64,000 nucleotides of DNA from positions 20,090 to 84,089 of the forward strand of contig JALFVE010000024.1 in NCBI GenBank assembly GCA_022787085.1, read 5' to 3'. The stretch comes from Oscillospiraceae bacterium. Lineage in GTDB: Bacteria; Bacillota; Clostridia; Oscillospirales; Ruminococcaceae. Below the pieces are notes generated by a model. It did no database searches, had not been told where the DNA came from, and was given only the letters and a program-made list of their open reading frames with translations. A program made the position numbers and the translations under genes. Positions 8,867 to 17,374 of the stretch are shown piece after piece (within the stretch, counting starts at the first letter, position 1; each line of letters opens with the position of its first letter).

Positions 8867-9607
8867 TTATTCCCATTTAAAAAATCTGACCGATATCCCT
8901 GAGCAGACCGCACCCGTAATAATCATCACCAAAACGGCGATCAGACTGCTTTCGGAGCCTGTTCCCAGAAATGCGGATTTCATAAGCCCGATTCCCTGAG
9001 TGAGCGGGAAAAGTCCGACTATCTTCTGCATTATTTCGGGCATTATCTCAAAGGGGAGAGTGGTTCCCGAAAAAATCAGCGCAGGAAAATAGAGAATACT
9101 TGCGATAACACCCGCCTGCTTAGTGTTTTTCGCAATTCCGCCCACCATCATTCCGATGCTGAGTGTGGATATTACCGTAAGCAGCCAGCTGCCGAGAAAT
9201 GCCGCAGCAGAGCCGCTTAATTTCACTCCCGCAATGATTCCCGCCGCTGCAAGAGTAATAAGGGAGACTGCGCTGTAAAGAATATAGACCGCAAGCTCTG
9301 CGCCCAGAAGAAGAGCGGGACTGGCGGGAGTTGCCTTGAAGCGCTTGAGAATCCTCTTTTCACGATAATCCGAGACCACCAGCGGAAGCCCCATAAGCCC
9401 CCCTCCGCAAATTGAAACGGCGCATACCGCACCGAAGGACTGCTCCAAAAATGTGAACCCCGCCCCTTCAAAAGCAGGCTTTGAGCGGTAAATTATACCG
9501 AGAACCGCAAATACGGCAAGTGGCATTATAATACCGAAAATAACCATGTTCATGTCACGGATGCTGAGAATCAGTTCATTTTTGAGAAGTGTGAAAAATC
9601 GTTTCAT
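8867..9607 (-). CDS. ABC-2 type transporter permease
   Basis: 246 residues, about six membrane segments. The N-terminus is cytoplasmic (FTLLKNELILSIRD), then comes a first helix and the conserved YREKRILKRFKATPASP intracellular segment of the ABC-2 (NodJ/DrrB-like) family. Its start overlaps the ATPase stop as ATGA, so the two subunits are translationally coupled. Forms the membrane half of an efflux pump controlled by the adjacent AraC/GyrI-like regulator. Confidence 0.88.
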   Translation of the reverse strand: MKRFFTLLKNELILSIRDMNMVIFGIIMPLAVFAVLGIIYRSKPAFEGAGFTFLEQSFGAVCAVSICGGGLMGLPLVVSDYREKRILKRFKATPASPALLLGAELAVYILYSAVSLITLAAAGIIAGVKLSGSAAAFLGSWLLTVISTLSIGMMVGGIAKNTKQAGVIASILYFPALIFSGTTLPFEIMPEIMQKIVGLFPLTQGIGLMKSAFLGTGSESSLIAVLVMIITGAVCSGISVRFFKWE

Positions 9608-10326
9608 AGCTCGCTTTCCTCCGATAAGATAAGATATGCGTCCTCAAATTTATCGCAGCCGCATTTTTTCTTCGCCTCGTCCACCGTTCCCATAAAAACG
9701 GGAGAACCCTTTCTGAGAATACATATCTCATCGCAGAGAGCCTCCACCTCGTCCATAAAATGAGAGGTTAGAAATATGGTAAGCCCCTTGCTTTTCAGCT
9801 CCGAAAGTATCTTCCACACGTCTCTTCTGGCTCTTGCGTCAAGACCCGTGGTAAGCTCGTCCAGAAAGACCATCCTCGGCTTCGGGATAAGCGCCAGAAC
9901 GATAAAAAGCCGCTGGCGCTCTCCTCCCGAAAGGCTTTTCACCTGACTTTTCAGTTTGTCACCGATGCCGAATTTGCCGCAAAGCGCCTTGTAATCATCA
10001 GGGGAGCTGTACAGGCAGGCGGTCTCCTCGCATAGCTCGTTCACCCGTATCTCATTCTGGTATTCGCTCTCCTGAAACTGAACTCCCACCTGTTCAAAAA
10101 GGCGGCGGCGGTCTTTTGGGGGGTCAAGTCCCAGCAGCACCGATGACCCGCTGTCCGCCTTTTTAATTCCAAGCATACATTCGATGGCGGTGCTTTTTCC
10201 CGCACCGTTTGCGCCCAGAAGCCCGAAAACCGTTCCGCTTTTAACGGACAGGGACAGCCCTTTCAGAACGTTTTTGCCGTTGTAGGATTTTGTCAGTCCC
10301 TTAATTTCAGCAGCATTCTTCATCAT
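9604..10326 (-). CDS. ABC transporter ATP-binding protein
   Basis: 240 residues with Walker A GANGAGKST (about 38-46), signature LSGGERQR and Walker B MVFLDELTTGLD, followed by the switch His in LTSHFMDE. DrrA/CcmA-type importer-exporter ATPase, working with the permease encoded downstream. Overlaps both neighbours by 4 bases. Confidence 0.92.
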   Translation of the reverse strand: MMKNAAEIKGLTKSYNGKNVLKGLSLSVKSGTVFGLLGANGAGKSTAIECMLGIKKADSGSSVLLGLDPPKDRRRLFEQVGVQFQESEYQNEIRVNELCEETACLYSSPDDYKALCGKFGIGDKLKSQVKSLSGGERQRLFIVLALIPKPRMVFLDELTTGLDARARRDVWKILSELKSKGLTIFLTSHFMDEVEALCDEICILRKGSPVFMGTVDEAKKKCGCDKFEDAYLILSEESEL

Positions 10327-11216
10327 ATTCTGCCGCCCTTTCTGCGGCAGACCGCCTTCAGCTCGATATATCCACGCTCGCCTCTCGGCTCAAGCTGTAT
10401 GCGGGGATTTTCCTTATCCCATTCATAGCCGATAATCCCGGGGGCATATCTGTCCATGGACTGTTCCACTGCGGAAATGGCATTGCAGTAATCCTCCTCC
10501 TCAAAGGGCTCTCCCTGAAACATGAGATAATCACATTCGGGCAGATCTATCACATCAAAGCCCTCGGGGATATCTCCGTCGAAATTCTTTGAAACCTCCA
10601 CGCCCTGAACATAAACCGAACCGCCGTTTTTGCGGAATTTCTCGGGGAGCCAAAGACAGACAGGCTCTCCGCAGAGGGAATCCATGCTCATAAGCAGTCC
10701 CCAGACGTCGCAGCCAACTTCATCGCAGTATTCAAAATAATCCTCCGCCTTAACGCCCCGCTTGATGACCGCCTTTCTTTCGGGCTTGTGAATAACCTGA
10801 ATAAACACGTTTTTAATATTTTCCATACCTTTGTACTCCTTTCTCAGCTCTCTGAACTTAACTCCGTAGGGGATAAATAACGAGATGGGAACGGGATTTT
10901 TGGCGTATTCTCCGGGATTGCAGCCAAACTCCTTCAGAAATGCCCGCTGATAGCCGTCAACGCTGCCGAAGCCCATTTCAAAGGCAATGTCCGCGATCCT
11001 GCAATTCTCATTTTTGAGCTTCACAGCCGAGCGGGAAAGTCTCAGCCTGCGGATATAATCCGATGGGGTAAGCCCCGTCTGCTCCTTAAAAATCCGATAG
11101 GAATACCAGGGTGAGAACATTGCCGCACGGGACAGCTCAGCCATGGTGATTTTCTCGTTGATATGCTCCGAAATGCAGTCCTGCATCCGCTGAACGGCTT
11201 TTACGATATCGTTCAT
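10323..11216 (-). CDS. AraC-family regulator with GyrI-like effector domain
   Basis: The first about 105 residues form two helix-turn-helix motifs of the AraC/XylS type (ITMAELSRAAMFSPWYSYRIF and the second around IADIAFEMGFGSVDGYQRAF). The C-terminal about 160 residues look like a GyrI/BmrR multidrug-binding domain, as in Rob and related regulators. Start chosen at 11216: GGGAGGG precedes it, while the upstream in-frame ATG at 11231 lies before that site. First gene of the araC-ATPase-permease operon; by analogy it senses a toxic hydrophobic compound and activates the pump. Ligand unknown. Confidence 0.87.
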   Translation of the reverse strand: MNDIVKAVQRMQDCISEHINEKITMAELSRAAMFSPWYSYRIFKEQTGLTPSDYIRRLRLSRSAVKLKNENCRIADIAFEMGFGSVDGYQRAFLKEFGCNPGEYAKNPVPISLFIPYGVKFRELRKEYKGMENIKNVFIQVIHKPERKAVIKRGVKAEDYFEYCDEVGCDVWGLLMSMDSLCGEPVCLWLPEKFRKNGGSVYVQGVEVSKNFDGDIPEGFDVIDLPECDYLMFQGEPFEEEDYCNAISAVEQSMDRYAPGIIGYEWDKENPRIQLEPRGERGYIELKAVCRRKGGRI

Positions 11217-11316
11217 TTTAATCCCTCCCATGATTACATTTTATAATACTTAAAGAAAAAGTTCTCGACTTTTTTTGCTGAAAAAAGGAAAGCGTGCTTG
11301 ACATGGAGTCGGAATA

Positions 11317-11354
11317 TGAAAAAAGGCTGTCTGCATCATATCTGCAGGCAGCCT
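11317..11354 (-). terminator. Terminator of the metal-resistance operon
   Basis: On the minus strand AGGCTGCCTGCA pairs with TGCAGACAGCCT around ATATGA, with one mismatch, and is followed by TTTTTT. It ends transcription just past the P1B ATPase gene. Confidence 0.88.
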
Positions 11355-11360
11355 GAAAAA

Positions 11361-13235
11361 TTATACTGATTTTTTCACATTCATCGCCCTCATAGCATTT
11401 AGAATTGCAATGACCGAAACGCCCACGTCCGCAAAGACCGCAGCCCACATATTTGCGATTCCAAGAGCGCCTAAAATAAGAGTGAGGAGCTTTATTCCCA
11501 GAGCAAAAACGATGTTCTGACGGACAATAGCAGAGGTCTTTTCCGCAATATTTATTGCAAGAGGAATTTTGCGTGGGTCGTCGTCCATAAGCACCACATC
11601 TGCGGCTTCAATGGCAGCGTCCGAGCCCATAGCGCCCATGGCGATTCCGATGTCCGCCCTTGTGAGAACGGGTGCGTCGTTTATGCCGTCACCCACGAAT
11701 ATAAGGGAGTTTTTCGGAGATTTCTCCGCAAGAAGCTTTTCAACGCAGTCCACCTTGTCAGCGGGGAGAAGCTCCGCATGATACTCGTCAATGCCAAGTG
11801 ATTTTGCGCACTGCTCACCGACTCTGCGGTCGTCTCCCGTAAGCATAACGGTCTTTCCGATACCCATTTTGCGAAGTCTTTCCATGGCTTCCTTTGCGCC
11901 CTCCTTGAGAGCGTCCGAGATGATTATGTGACCCATGTAAATGCCGTTTACCGCCACATGAACCGCAGTTCCCGCATGGTGACAGTCATGTGCCTCGGCA
12001 ATGTTTTCCTTTTTCATAAGCTTCATATTTCCCGCAAGAACGGTCTTTCCGTCAATAATTGCCTTAACGCCGTGACCTGCTATCTCCTCGGTCTTTTCAA
12101 TGCGGGAGGGGTCACATTCCTTTCCCCATGCACGTTTTAAGGAGAGAGAAATGGGGTGGTCCGAATAGCACTCGGCAAGAGCGGCGGTTTCCAGAAGCTC
12201 AGATTCGTCCATCCTGTCCGAATGTACCGCAGTGACCTCGAAGCTGCCCTTTGTGAGAGTGCCCGTCTTGTCAAAAACGATAACTCCCGCATTGGCAAGC
12301 GCCTCGAGATAATTTCCGCCCTTGATGAGTATTCCCGCCCGTGAAGCTCCTCCGATGCCGCTGAAAAACGTGAGAGGAATGGAAATGACCAGAGCGCAGG
12401 GACAGGATATAACAAGGAATGTCATTGCCCTGTACACCCATTTCCCGAAATCCCCGTCCGTAAGCAGGGGAGGGATAAGGGCAAGAACAAGAGCGCCGAT
12501 AACTACCGCAGGAGTGTAGATACGGGCGAATTTTGATATGAAATTCTCGCTTTTTGACTTTTTCTCCTGAGAATTTTCCACCAGCTCCAGAATTTTTGAA
12601 ACGGTGGACTGCCCGAAGCCCTTTGTGACCTTGATCTTTAAAATTCCCGTAAGATTAACGCAGCCGCTGATAATTTCGCCGCCCTCGCAAACGTCTCTCG
12701 GAATGGATTCGCCCGTCAGAGCGGAGGTGTCAACTGCCGAGGTTCCCGAAACAACAACGCCGTCAAGGGGGATTTTTTCGCCTGCCTTGACTGTGATGAC
12801 AGTGCCGATCTCAACCTCCTCGGGGTCAACCTGAATAAGCCTGCCGTTTTCGTCCTCAATATTTGCGTAATCGGGACGGATATCCATAAGCTCGGAGATC
12901 GACTTTCTCGATCTGCTCACAGCACAGGACTGGAAAAGCTCTCCCACCTGATAGAAAAGCATCACCGCCGTTCCCTCGGCATATTCGCCCGTAGCAAATG
13001 CGCCTATGGTGGCAACGGTCATAAGAAAGCTCTCGTCAAAAAGCTGCAGATGAATAATTCCGAGAAGGGCTTTTCTCAGAATATCATAGCCGATTATCAG
13101 ATACGGAACAAGGAAAACCACAAGCTTCCAGATCCCGATATCGGCATCTGAAACGCCGAAAAATATCATTTCCGCCGCAAGGATTACAAAGCTTATGATT
13201 ATCCTTGCCAGCATTTTCTTTTGCTTTCTGCTCAT
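11361..13235 (-). CDS. cadA: Heavy-metal P1B-type ATPase (Zn/Cd/Pb exporter)
   Basis: 624 residues. The transmembrane metal site SCPCAL (CPC 278-280), actuator TGES (174-177), phosphorylated DKTGT (322-326), the P1B-specific HP dipeptide (360-361) and GDGINDAP near the end are all present. The subclass with a CPC site and a soft-metal ArsR/SmtB repressor next door fits Zn2+/Cd2+/Pb2+ export rather than copper. It lacks the usual N-terminal HMA domain; that domain is encoded separately by the 73-aa gene just upstream (10-base gap). Start ATG 13235 has GAGGT. The gene symbol is by analogy. Confidence 0.92.
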   Translation of the reverse strand: MSRKQKKMLARIIISFVILAAEMIFFGVSDADIGIWKLVVFLVPYLIIGYDILRKALLGIIHLQLFDESFLMTVATIGAFATGEYAEGTAVMLFYQVGELFQSCAVSRSRKSISELMDIRPDYANIEDENGRLIQVDPEEVEIGTVITVKAGEKIPLDGVVVSGTSAVDTSALTGESIPRDVCEGGEIISGCVNLTGILKIKVTKGFGQSTVSKILELVENSQEKKSKSENFISKFARIYTPAVVIGALVLALIPPLLTDGDFGKWVYRAMTFLVISCPCALVISIPLTFFSGIGGASRAGILIKGGNYLEALANAGVIVFDKTGTLTKGSFEVTAVHSDRMDESELLETAALAECYSDHPISLSLKRAWGKECDPSRIEKTEEIAGHGVKAIIDGKTVLAGNMKLMKKENIAEAHDCHHAGTAVHVAVNGIYMGHIIISDALKEGAKEAMERLRKMGIGKTVMLTGDDRRVGEQCAKSLGIDEYHAELLPADKVDCVEKLLAEKSPKNSLIFVGDGINDAPVLTRADIGIAMGAMGSDAAIEAADVVLMDDDPRKIPLAINIAEKTSAIVRQNIVFALGIKLLTLILGALGIANMWAAVFADVGVSVIAILNAMRAMNVKKSV

Positions 13236-13244
13236 TGCAACCTC

Positions 13245-13466
13245 TTATTTCATTAAAATAGTACAGTCAGGCTCTATCTTTTTGCAGGCGGCAGCCGCTT
13301 TTTTCATTATCTCGTCAAAGCGGGCATCATCTGCGGTGATGGTGAGCTTCTGTGAAATAAAGCTTACCGAGGCGGATTCTACTCCGTCAATTTTGTTAAT
13401 GGCGTCCTCCATTTTCTTTGCGCAGTTTGCGCAGTCCAGATCTTCGAGCTTAAATACCTTTTTCAT
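13245..13466 (-). CDS. Stand-alone heavy-metal-associated (HMA) domain protein
   Basis: 73 residues: one ferredoxin-like HMA domain with the metal motif LDCANCAKKMEDAI (CxxC, residues about 9-15). It starts KKVFKLEDLDC, as in the N-terminal domains of CadA/ZntA. It probably hands metal to the ATPase encoded immediately downstream, replacing the missing fused domain. Confidence 0.9.
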   Translation of the reverse strand: MKKVFKLEDLDCANCAKKMEDAINKIDGVESASVSFISQKLTITADDARFDEIMKKAAAACKKIEPDCTILMK

Positions 13467-13483
13467 AATAAACCTCCGTAAAA

Positions 13484-13831
13484 TTATTCCTCAACGTGTT
13501 CCATTCCCATTTCGATAATGCTTCTCACATGATCGTCGGAAAGGGAGTAAAAAACGATCTTGCCCTCCTTGCGGAAACGCACCAGCTTGTTGTTTTTAAG
13601 CACTCTCAGCTGATGTGATACCGCAGTCTGACTAAGTCCTAAAAGCTGCGCCATATCATTCACGCAAAGCTCGGATTCAAAGAGTGCGTAAAGAATGCGT
13701 ATTCTTGTGGTGTCCCCGAAAACCTTGAAAAGCTCCGCCAGATCATAGAGTATCTCATCGGGGGGAAGCTGGGATTTGACCTTTTCCACCACGTCCTCGT
13801 GAACGCACAAAAATTCGTCCTTGTTGTCCAT
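13484..13831 (-). CDS. ArsR/SmtB-family metal-sensing repressor
   Basis: 115 residues, winged helix with recognition helix LSQTAVSHQLRVLKNN (about 66-81). Both classical zinc-family metal sites can be read: the alpha-5 site as D99, H101, H112, E115 with exact SmtB/CzrA spacing (D-x-H, 10 residues between the His, then H-x-x-E), and an alpha-3N site as C9, H11, C56 and D59 (ELCVND instead of the CadC ELCVCD). This favours zinc or cobalt with possible Cd/Pb response, and derepression of the whole operon on metal binding. The readable operator lies at 14497-14522. Confidence 0.93.
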   Translation of the reverse strand: MDNKDEFLCVHEDVVEKVKSQLPPDEILYDLAELFKVFGDTTRIRILYALFESELCVNDMAQLLGLSQTAVSHQLRVLKNNKLVRFRKEGKIVFYSLSDDHVRSIIEMGMEHVEE

Positions 13832-13844
13832 TCAGCCCGCTCCT

Positions 13845-14468
13845 TTACTTTTTAATGACTGCAAAGCCTGCGGGGATATTGCCCAGAAGCAGCTTTACGC
13901 TGTATTCGGAGCATCCGTTTTTTTCGGCATTTTTTTCGATAAAGCGAATGTATTCCTCGGTGTAAAAATCCGCTGTGGCATTATACCCCAGAAGCTTGTA
14001 AATTTTTATACAAAGCTTGAAAAACAGTCCCGCCTCTCTTGTTAGATAGGTTGGAATAATTATTTTTCCGCCCTTTTTCGTAACTCTCACAAGCTCTGAA
14101 AAAGCCTTTTCGGGGTCTTGGAGCAGGTGCATAACATTTCCCGCAATTACAATATCAAAGCTGTTGTCGGCGTCCTTCAGAGCGGTGATGTCACGCCTTG
14201 CGAAGGCAATGTTGTAAACACCCTTTCTTCGGGCTTTTTTCATTGCCTGAATGAGCATTTCCTTTGCTTTGTCGGTGCAGAGGACCTTGCCCGCTTTTTT
14301 TGCCGCAGTCATTGAGAGCATCCCCGTTCCCGCAGCGCAGTCAAGGACCTTTGCTCCCTTGGGGATCTCGTTTTCCAGCGCTCTGCACATCTGCTCGTTG
14401 ACGGAGCGGTTAAAGACCTTTTCGTTCAGATCGTATATCCCCGCAATGGTATCCCAGAATGAACTCAT
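13845..14468 (-). CDS. Class I SAM-dependent methyltransferase
   Basis: 207 residues with the SAM-binding motif I VLDCAAGTGMLS, an acidic end of strand 2 and DIVIAGNVMHLLQDP (motif II region), as in UbiE/ArsM-like methyltransferases. The start at 14468 (MSSFWDTIAGIYD) has GGAG 9 bases upstream; an ATG at 14477 would abut the GGAG. It is the first gene of the metal operon, directly behind the metal-controlled promoter. It lacks an obvious ArsM cysteine set, so metal methylation is not supported; substrate unknown. Confidence 0.85.
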   Translation of the reverse strand: MSSFWDTIAGIYDLNEKVFNRSVNEQMCRALENEIPKGAKVLDCAAGTGMLSMTAAKKAGKVLCTDKAKEMLIQAMKKARRKGVYNIAFARRDITALKDADNSFDIVIAGNVMHLLQDPEKAFSELVRVTKKGGKIIIPTYLTREAGLFFKLCIKIYKLLGYNATADFYTEEYIRFIEKNAEKNGCSEYSVKLLLGNIPAGFAVIKK

Positions 14469-14496
14469 TATAATCATCTCCTGATCGGTTTAATTT

Positions 14497-14522
14497 ATCA
14501 TATGTTCATCTGTTCATATGAT
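14497..14522. promoter_or_regulatory. 12-2-12 operator for the ArsR/SmtB repressor
   Basis: An imperfect inverted repeat with the geometry of SmtB/CzrA operators: minus-strand left arm ATCATATGAACA, 2-base centre GA, right arm TGAACATATGAT. Ten of twelve positions are symmetric and each arm carries TGAACA. It overlaps the -10 box of the promoter, so binding should block RNA polymerase. A second, weaker pair of CATATG half-sites lies at about 14574-14591. Confidence 0.85.
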
Positions 14523-14546
14523 AACATATTTGTGAGGGCAAGTCAA
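14518..14546 (-). promoter_or_regulatory. Sigma-A promoter of the metal-resistance operon
   Basis: Minus strand TTGACT (14541-14546), 17-base spacer, TATCAT (14518-14523). The -10 lies inside the operator. The start codon of the methyltransferase is about 50 bases downstream. Confidence 0.85.
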
Positions 14547-14625
14547 TCAGTATTCCAATATTATATAAATACATATGAAAAACCATATGATAATAAAATG
14601 CCATAAAATAAATAAGCTCCCTTCC

Positions 14626-14654
14626 TTGAAATCCTCCCCGAAATATGATATAAT
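14626..14654 (+). promoter_or_regulatory. Sigma-A promoter upstream of the Cof phosphatase
   Basis: TTGAAA (14626-14631), 17-base spacer, TATAAT (14649-14654), 38 bases before the presumed start at 14692. Confidence 0.85.
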
Positions 14655-14691
14655 ATGTATCGGAAAAGATTTTTGAAAGGATTGACCCAAA

Positions 14692-15507
14692 ATAATAAAA
14701 TTTATCGCAGCCGATCTGGACGGCACACTTTTAGACAGCTCCCACAGGCTGCCCGAGGGCTTTTTCGAGCTTGTTGAAAAAATGCAGGAAAAGGGCGTGG
14801 TTTTTGTCGCAGCTTCGGGCAGGCAGTATTACGGCGTGGAGCGGGTCTTTGAGCCTGTTAAGGATAAAATGATGTTCATAGCTGAAAACGGCGGCATCGC
14901 CTTTGAGCATGGAAAATGCGTCTATTCACTGCCAATGGCGGACGAGGGAGTGCTGGAAATATTAAGAAGTGCGGGGGAGCTTTACGGCAAGGGTGTGCGA
15001 GTGCTGTTGTCGGGAGAGAAGTCCGCTTATGTTTCGGACAGCGACCCGGAATTTGCGGAAAGCTGCGGCATTTACTGCGGAAGACTCACCTCTCTTGAAC
15101 GGCTTGAGGACTTTGCGGGAAATGACCGCATTATAAAAATCGCCCTTTTCGACAAAAATGCCGAGGAGCAGACATATCCCGCCATGAAGCGCTTTTCGGA
15201 CAGATACAATGTTATACTTTCAAACACCCAATGGGTGGATATCGTTGATAAGAATGTTAACAAGGGCAATGCGGTAAAAAAGCTGATGGACAAGCTGGGT
15301 GCAGGCTTTGATGAAGCCATGGTATTCGGAGATTATCTCAACGACCTTGAGATGATGAGCTGCTGCAAATACAGCTTTGCCATGGAAAACGCCCACCCCA
15401 TATTAAAGGAAAACGCCGCATTTATCGCTCCGTCAAATGATGAAAACGGGGTAGTTAAGGAAATATTAAGACATATCCCCGAGCTTTCGGGAGAGCTTGC
15501 ATATTAA
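14692..15507 (+). CDS. Cof-type HAD phosphatase with apparent AUA start
   Basis: The Cof/YkrA family catalytic motif AADLDGTLLD is encoded from 14707, upstream of the first ATG (14782). Reading back in frame, the only place for a start before the stop at 14683-14685 is the ATA codon at 14692, exactly where homologues have Met (M-I-K-F-I-A). GAAAGGA (14675-14681) and a good promoter lie upstream, so expression seems intended. The full product has 271 residues, normal for the family, with the C-terminal motif VFGDYLNDLEMM. Either a non-standard AUA start, a start-codon mutation or a base error. Substrate probably a sugar phosphate or FMN; unknown. Confidence 0.78.
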   Translation: MIKFIAADLDGTLLDSSHRLPEGFFELVEKMQEKGVVFVAASGRQYYGVERVFEPVKDKMMFIAENGGIAFEHGKCVYSLPMADEGVLEILRSAGELYGKGVRVLLSGEKSAYVSDSDPEFAESCGIYCGRLTSLERLEDFAGNDRIIKIALFDKNAEEQTYPAMKRFSDRYNVILSNTQWVDIVDKNVNKGNAVKKLMDKLGAGFDEAMVFGDYLNDLEMMSCCKYSFAMENAHPILKENAAFIAPSNDENGVVKEILRHIPELSGELAY

Positions 15508-15520
15508 TGAAAGGACAAAT

Positions 15521-17374
15521 ATGGAAAATCTGCGTGAAAAAATCGAAAAGCTGCTGCTTCGTGTAAAATCCCCCTCAAGATATATAGGAGGGGAGCTGAA
15601 CAGCGTTGTAAAGGATAAAAGCAAGGTGGATGTCCGCTTTGCCTTCTGCTTTCCCGATTCCTATGATGTGGGAATGTCACATATCGGAATGAAGATCCTT
15701 TATTCTCTGAAAAACGCCCGTGAAAACTGGTGGTGCGAGAGAGTTTTTGCTCCATGGACGGATTTTGAGGAGCTTATGAGGGAAAATGACATTCCTCTCT
15801 ACGGGCTTGAGAGCCTTGACCCTATAAGGGAATTTGACTTTATCGGATTTACGGTCCAGTACGAGCTTTGCTATACAAATATCCTCAATATGCTCGACCT
15901 TGCGGGGCTTAAAGTCCTTGCCTCCGAAAGAAGCGACAGCGACCCCATTGTAATTGCGGGAGGTCCCTGCGTCTGCAATCCTGAACCGCTGTGCGATTTT
16001 ATTGACCTTTTCGTTATCGGTGAGGGCGAGGAGGTAAATATCGAGCTGATGGAGCTTTACGAGCAGATGAAGAAGTCGGGGGAGTATTCCAAAAAGGACT
16101 TTCTTCTCCGTGCGGCAGGGATAGAGGGAATTTACGTCCCCTCGCTGTATAATGTGAGCTGCCTTGAGGATGGGCGTATCAATAAGGTCACTCCCGTCTG
16201 CGAGGGTGTTCCCGAAAGGGTCACAAAGCGGATAATTGCCGATCTTGACAAGGTATTTTATCCCGAAAGCTTTGTTGTGCCGTTTTCCGAGATCGTACAT
16301 GACAGAGCTGTGGTGGAGGTGCTCAGAGGCTGTATCAGAGGATGCCGATTCTGTCAGGCGGGCTTTATTTATCGCCCGTTCAGGGAAAAATCCTCAGGTA
16401 CTATTATAAATGAGGCGAAATCTCTCTGCGAATCCACAGGCTATGAGGAGCTGTCACTGTCCTCACTCAGCACCAGCGATCATTCGGATATTGAGGAAAT
16501 GCTAACCGAAATGACCGAATATACAGAGGGAAACAGAATAAATCTCGCCCTGCCCTCCATGCGAATGGACAGATTCAATAAAAATCTCATGGAACAGCTT
16601 TCAAAGGTGAGAAAAAGCGGTCTGACCTTCGCTCCCGAAGCGGGAACTCAGCGTCTCCGTGATGTTATCAACAAGAATATCACGGAAGAGGAAATAATGT
16701 CCGCCTGCAAAACAGCCTTTGAGGGCGGCTATGCGGGAGTAAAGCTCTATTTTATGATGGGACTGCCCACCGAGACAGACGAGGATATTATCGGTATTGC
16801 CGACCTTGCAAAGCGGATAGCAGATCTGTATTTCAATATTCCCAATCGCCCGAGAGGTCAGAAGCTGTCTATCTCAATAAGCTGTGCCACCTTCGTGCCC
16901 AAGCCCTTCACGCCCTTTCAGTTTGAGCCGCAGATAAGCATCGACGAGATAAACCGCCGTCAGAAGCTGCTCCTTGACAGCACTAAGGGCAAGAGATATA
17001 TAAATGTGAGCTATCACAATTACCGCATAAGCGTTCTTGAGGCAGCCCTTGCAAAGGGGGACAGACGGCTGGGAGCGGTCATAAAGCGGGCATGGGAGCG
17101 GGGCTGCAAATTTGACGGCTGGGACGAGATGTACCGCTATGATGAATGGATGAACGCATTTGCAGACACAGGAACAGATATTGATTTTTATGCTCACCGT
17201 CCCATGGACTTCGACGAGACCGCCCCATGGGAGCATCTTGATTATATGATAGACAAGAGCTTTTTTGTCAGGGAAAATAAAAAGGCAAAAGAGGGAAAGA
17301 CCACCAAATGCTGCCGTGAACGGTGCTGCGGCTGCGGCGTAAACAAGGCAGCGGGGAGGGAATGTTTTGGATAA
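15521..17374 (+). CDS. Radical SAM protein with B12-binding-like N-terminus (TIGR03960-like)
   Basis: 617 residues. An N-terminal cobalamin-binding-like region (about 38-230) is followed by a radical SAM core with CxxxCxxC at C271, C275, C278 (RGCIRGCRFC) that binds the [4Fe-4S] cluster. The tail is Cys-rich (CCRERCCGCG). This architecture plus the DUF2344 partner matches the radical-SAM pair of unknown function common in anaerobes. Start at 15521 (MENLREK) has AAAGGA; an upstream in-frame ATG at 15497 lies inside the preceding gene. It overlaps the partner gene by 8 bases. A tRNA or protein modification is plausible but unproven. Confidence 0.88.
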   Translation: MENLREKIEKLLLRVKSPSRYIGGELNSVVKDKSKVDVRFAFCFPDSYDVGMSHIGMKILYSLKNARENWWCERVFAPWTDFEELMRENDIPLYGLESLDPIREFDFIGFTVQYELCYTNILNMLDLAGLKVLASERSDSDPIVIAGGPCVCNPEPLCDFIDLFVIGEGEEVNIELMELYEQMKKSGEYSKKDFLLRAAGIEGIYVPSLYNVSCLEDGRINKVTPVCEGVPERVTKRIIADLDKVFYPESFVVPFSEIVHDRAVVEVLRGCIRGCRFCQAGFIYRPFREKSSGTIINEAKSLCESTGYEELSLSSLSTSDHSDIEEMLTEMTEYTEGNRINLALPSMRMDRFNKNLMEQLSKVRKSGLTFAPEAGTQRLRDVINKNITEEEIMSACKTAFEGGYAGVKLYFMMGLPTETDEDIIGIADLAKRIADLYFNIPNRPRGQKLSISISCATFVPKPFTPFQFEPQISIDEINRRQKLLLDSTKGKRYINVSYHNYRISVLEAALAKGDRRLGAVIKRAWERGCKFDGWDEMYRYDEWMNAFADTGTDIDFYAHRPMDFDETAPWEHLDYMIDKSFFVRENKKAKEGKTTKCCRERCCGCGVNKAAGRECFG

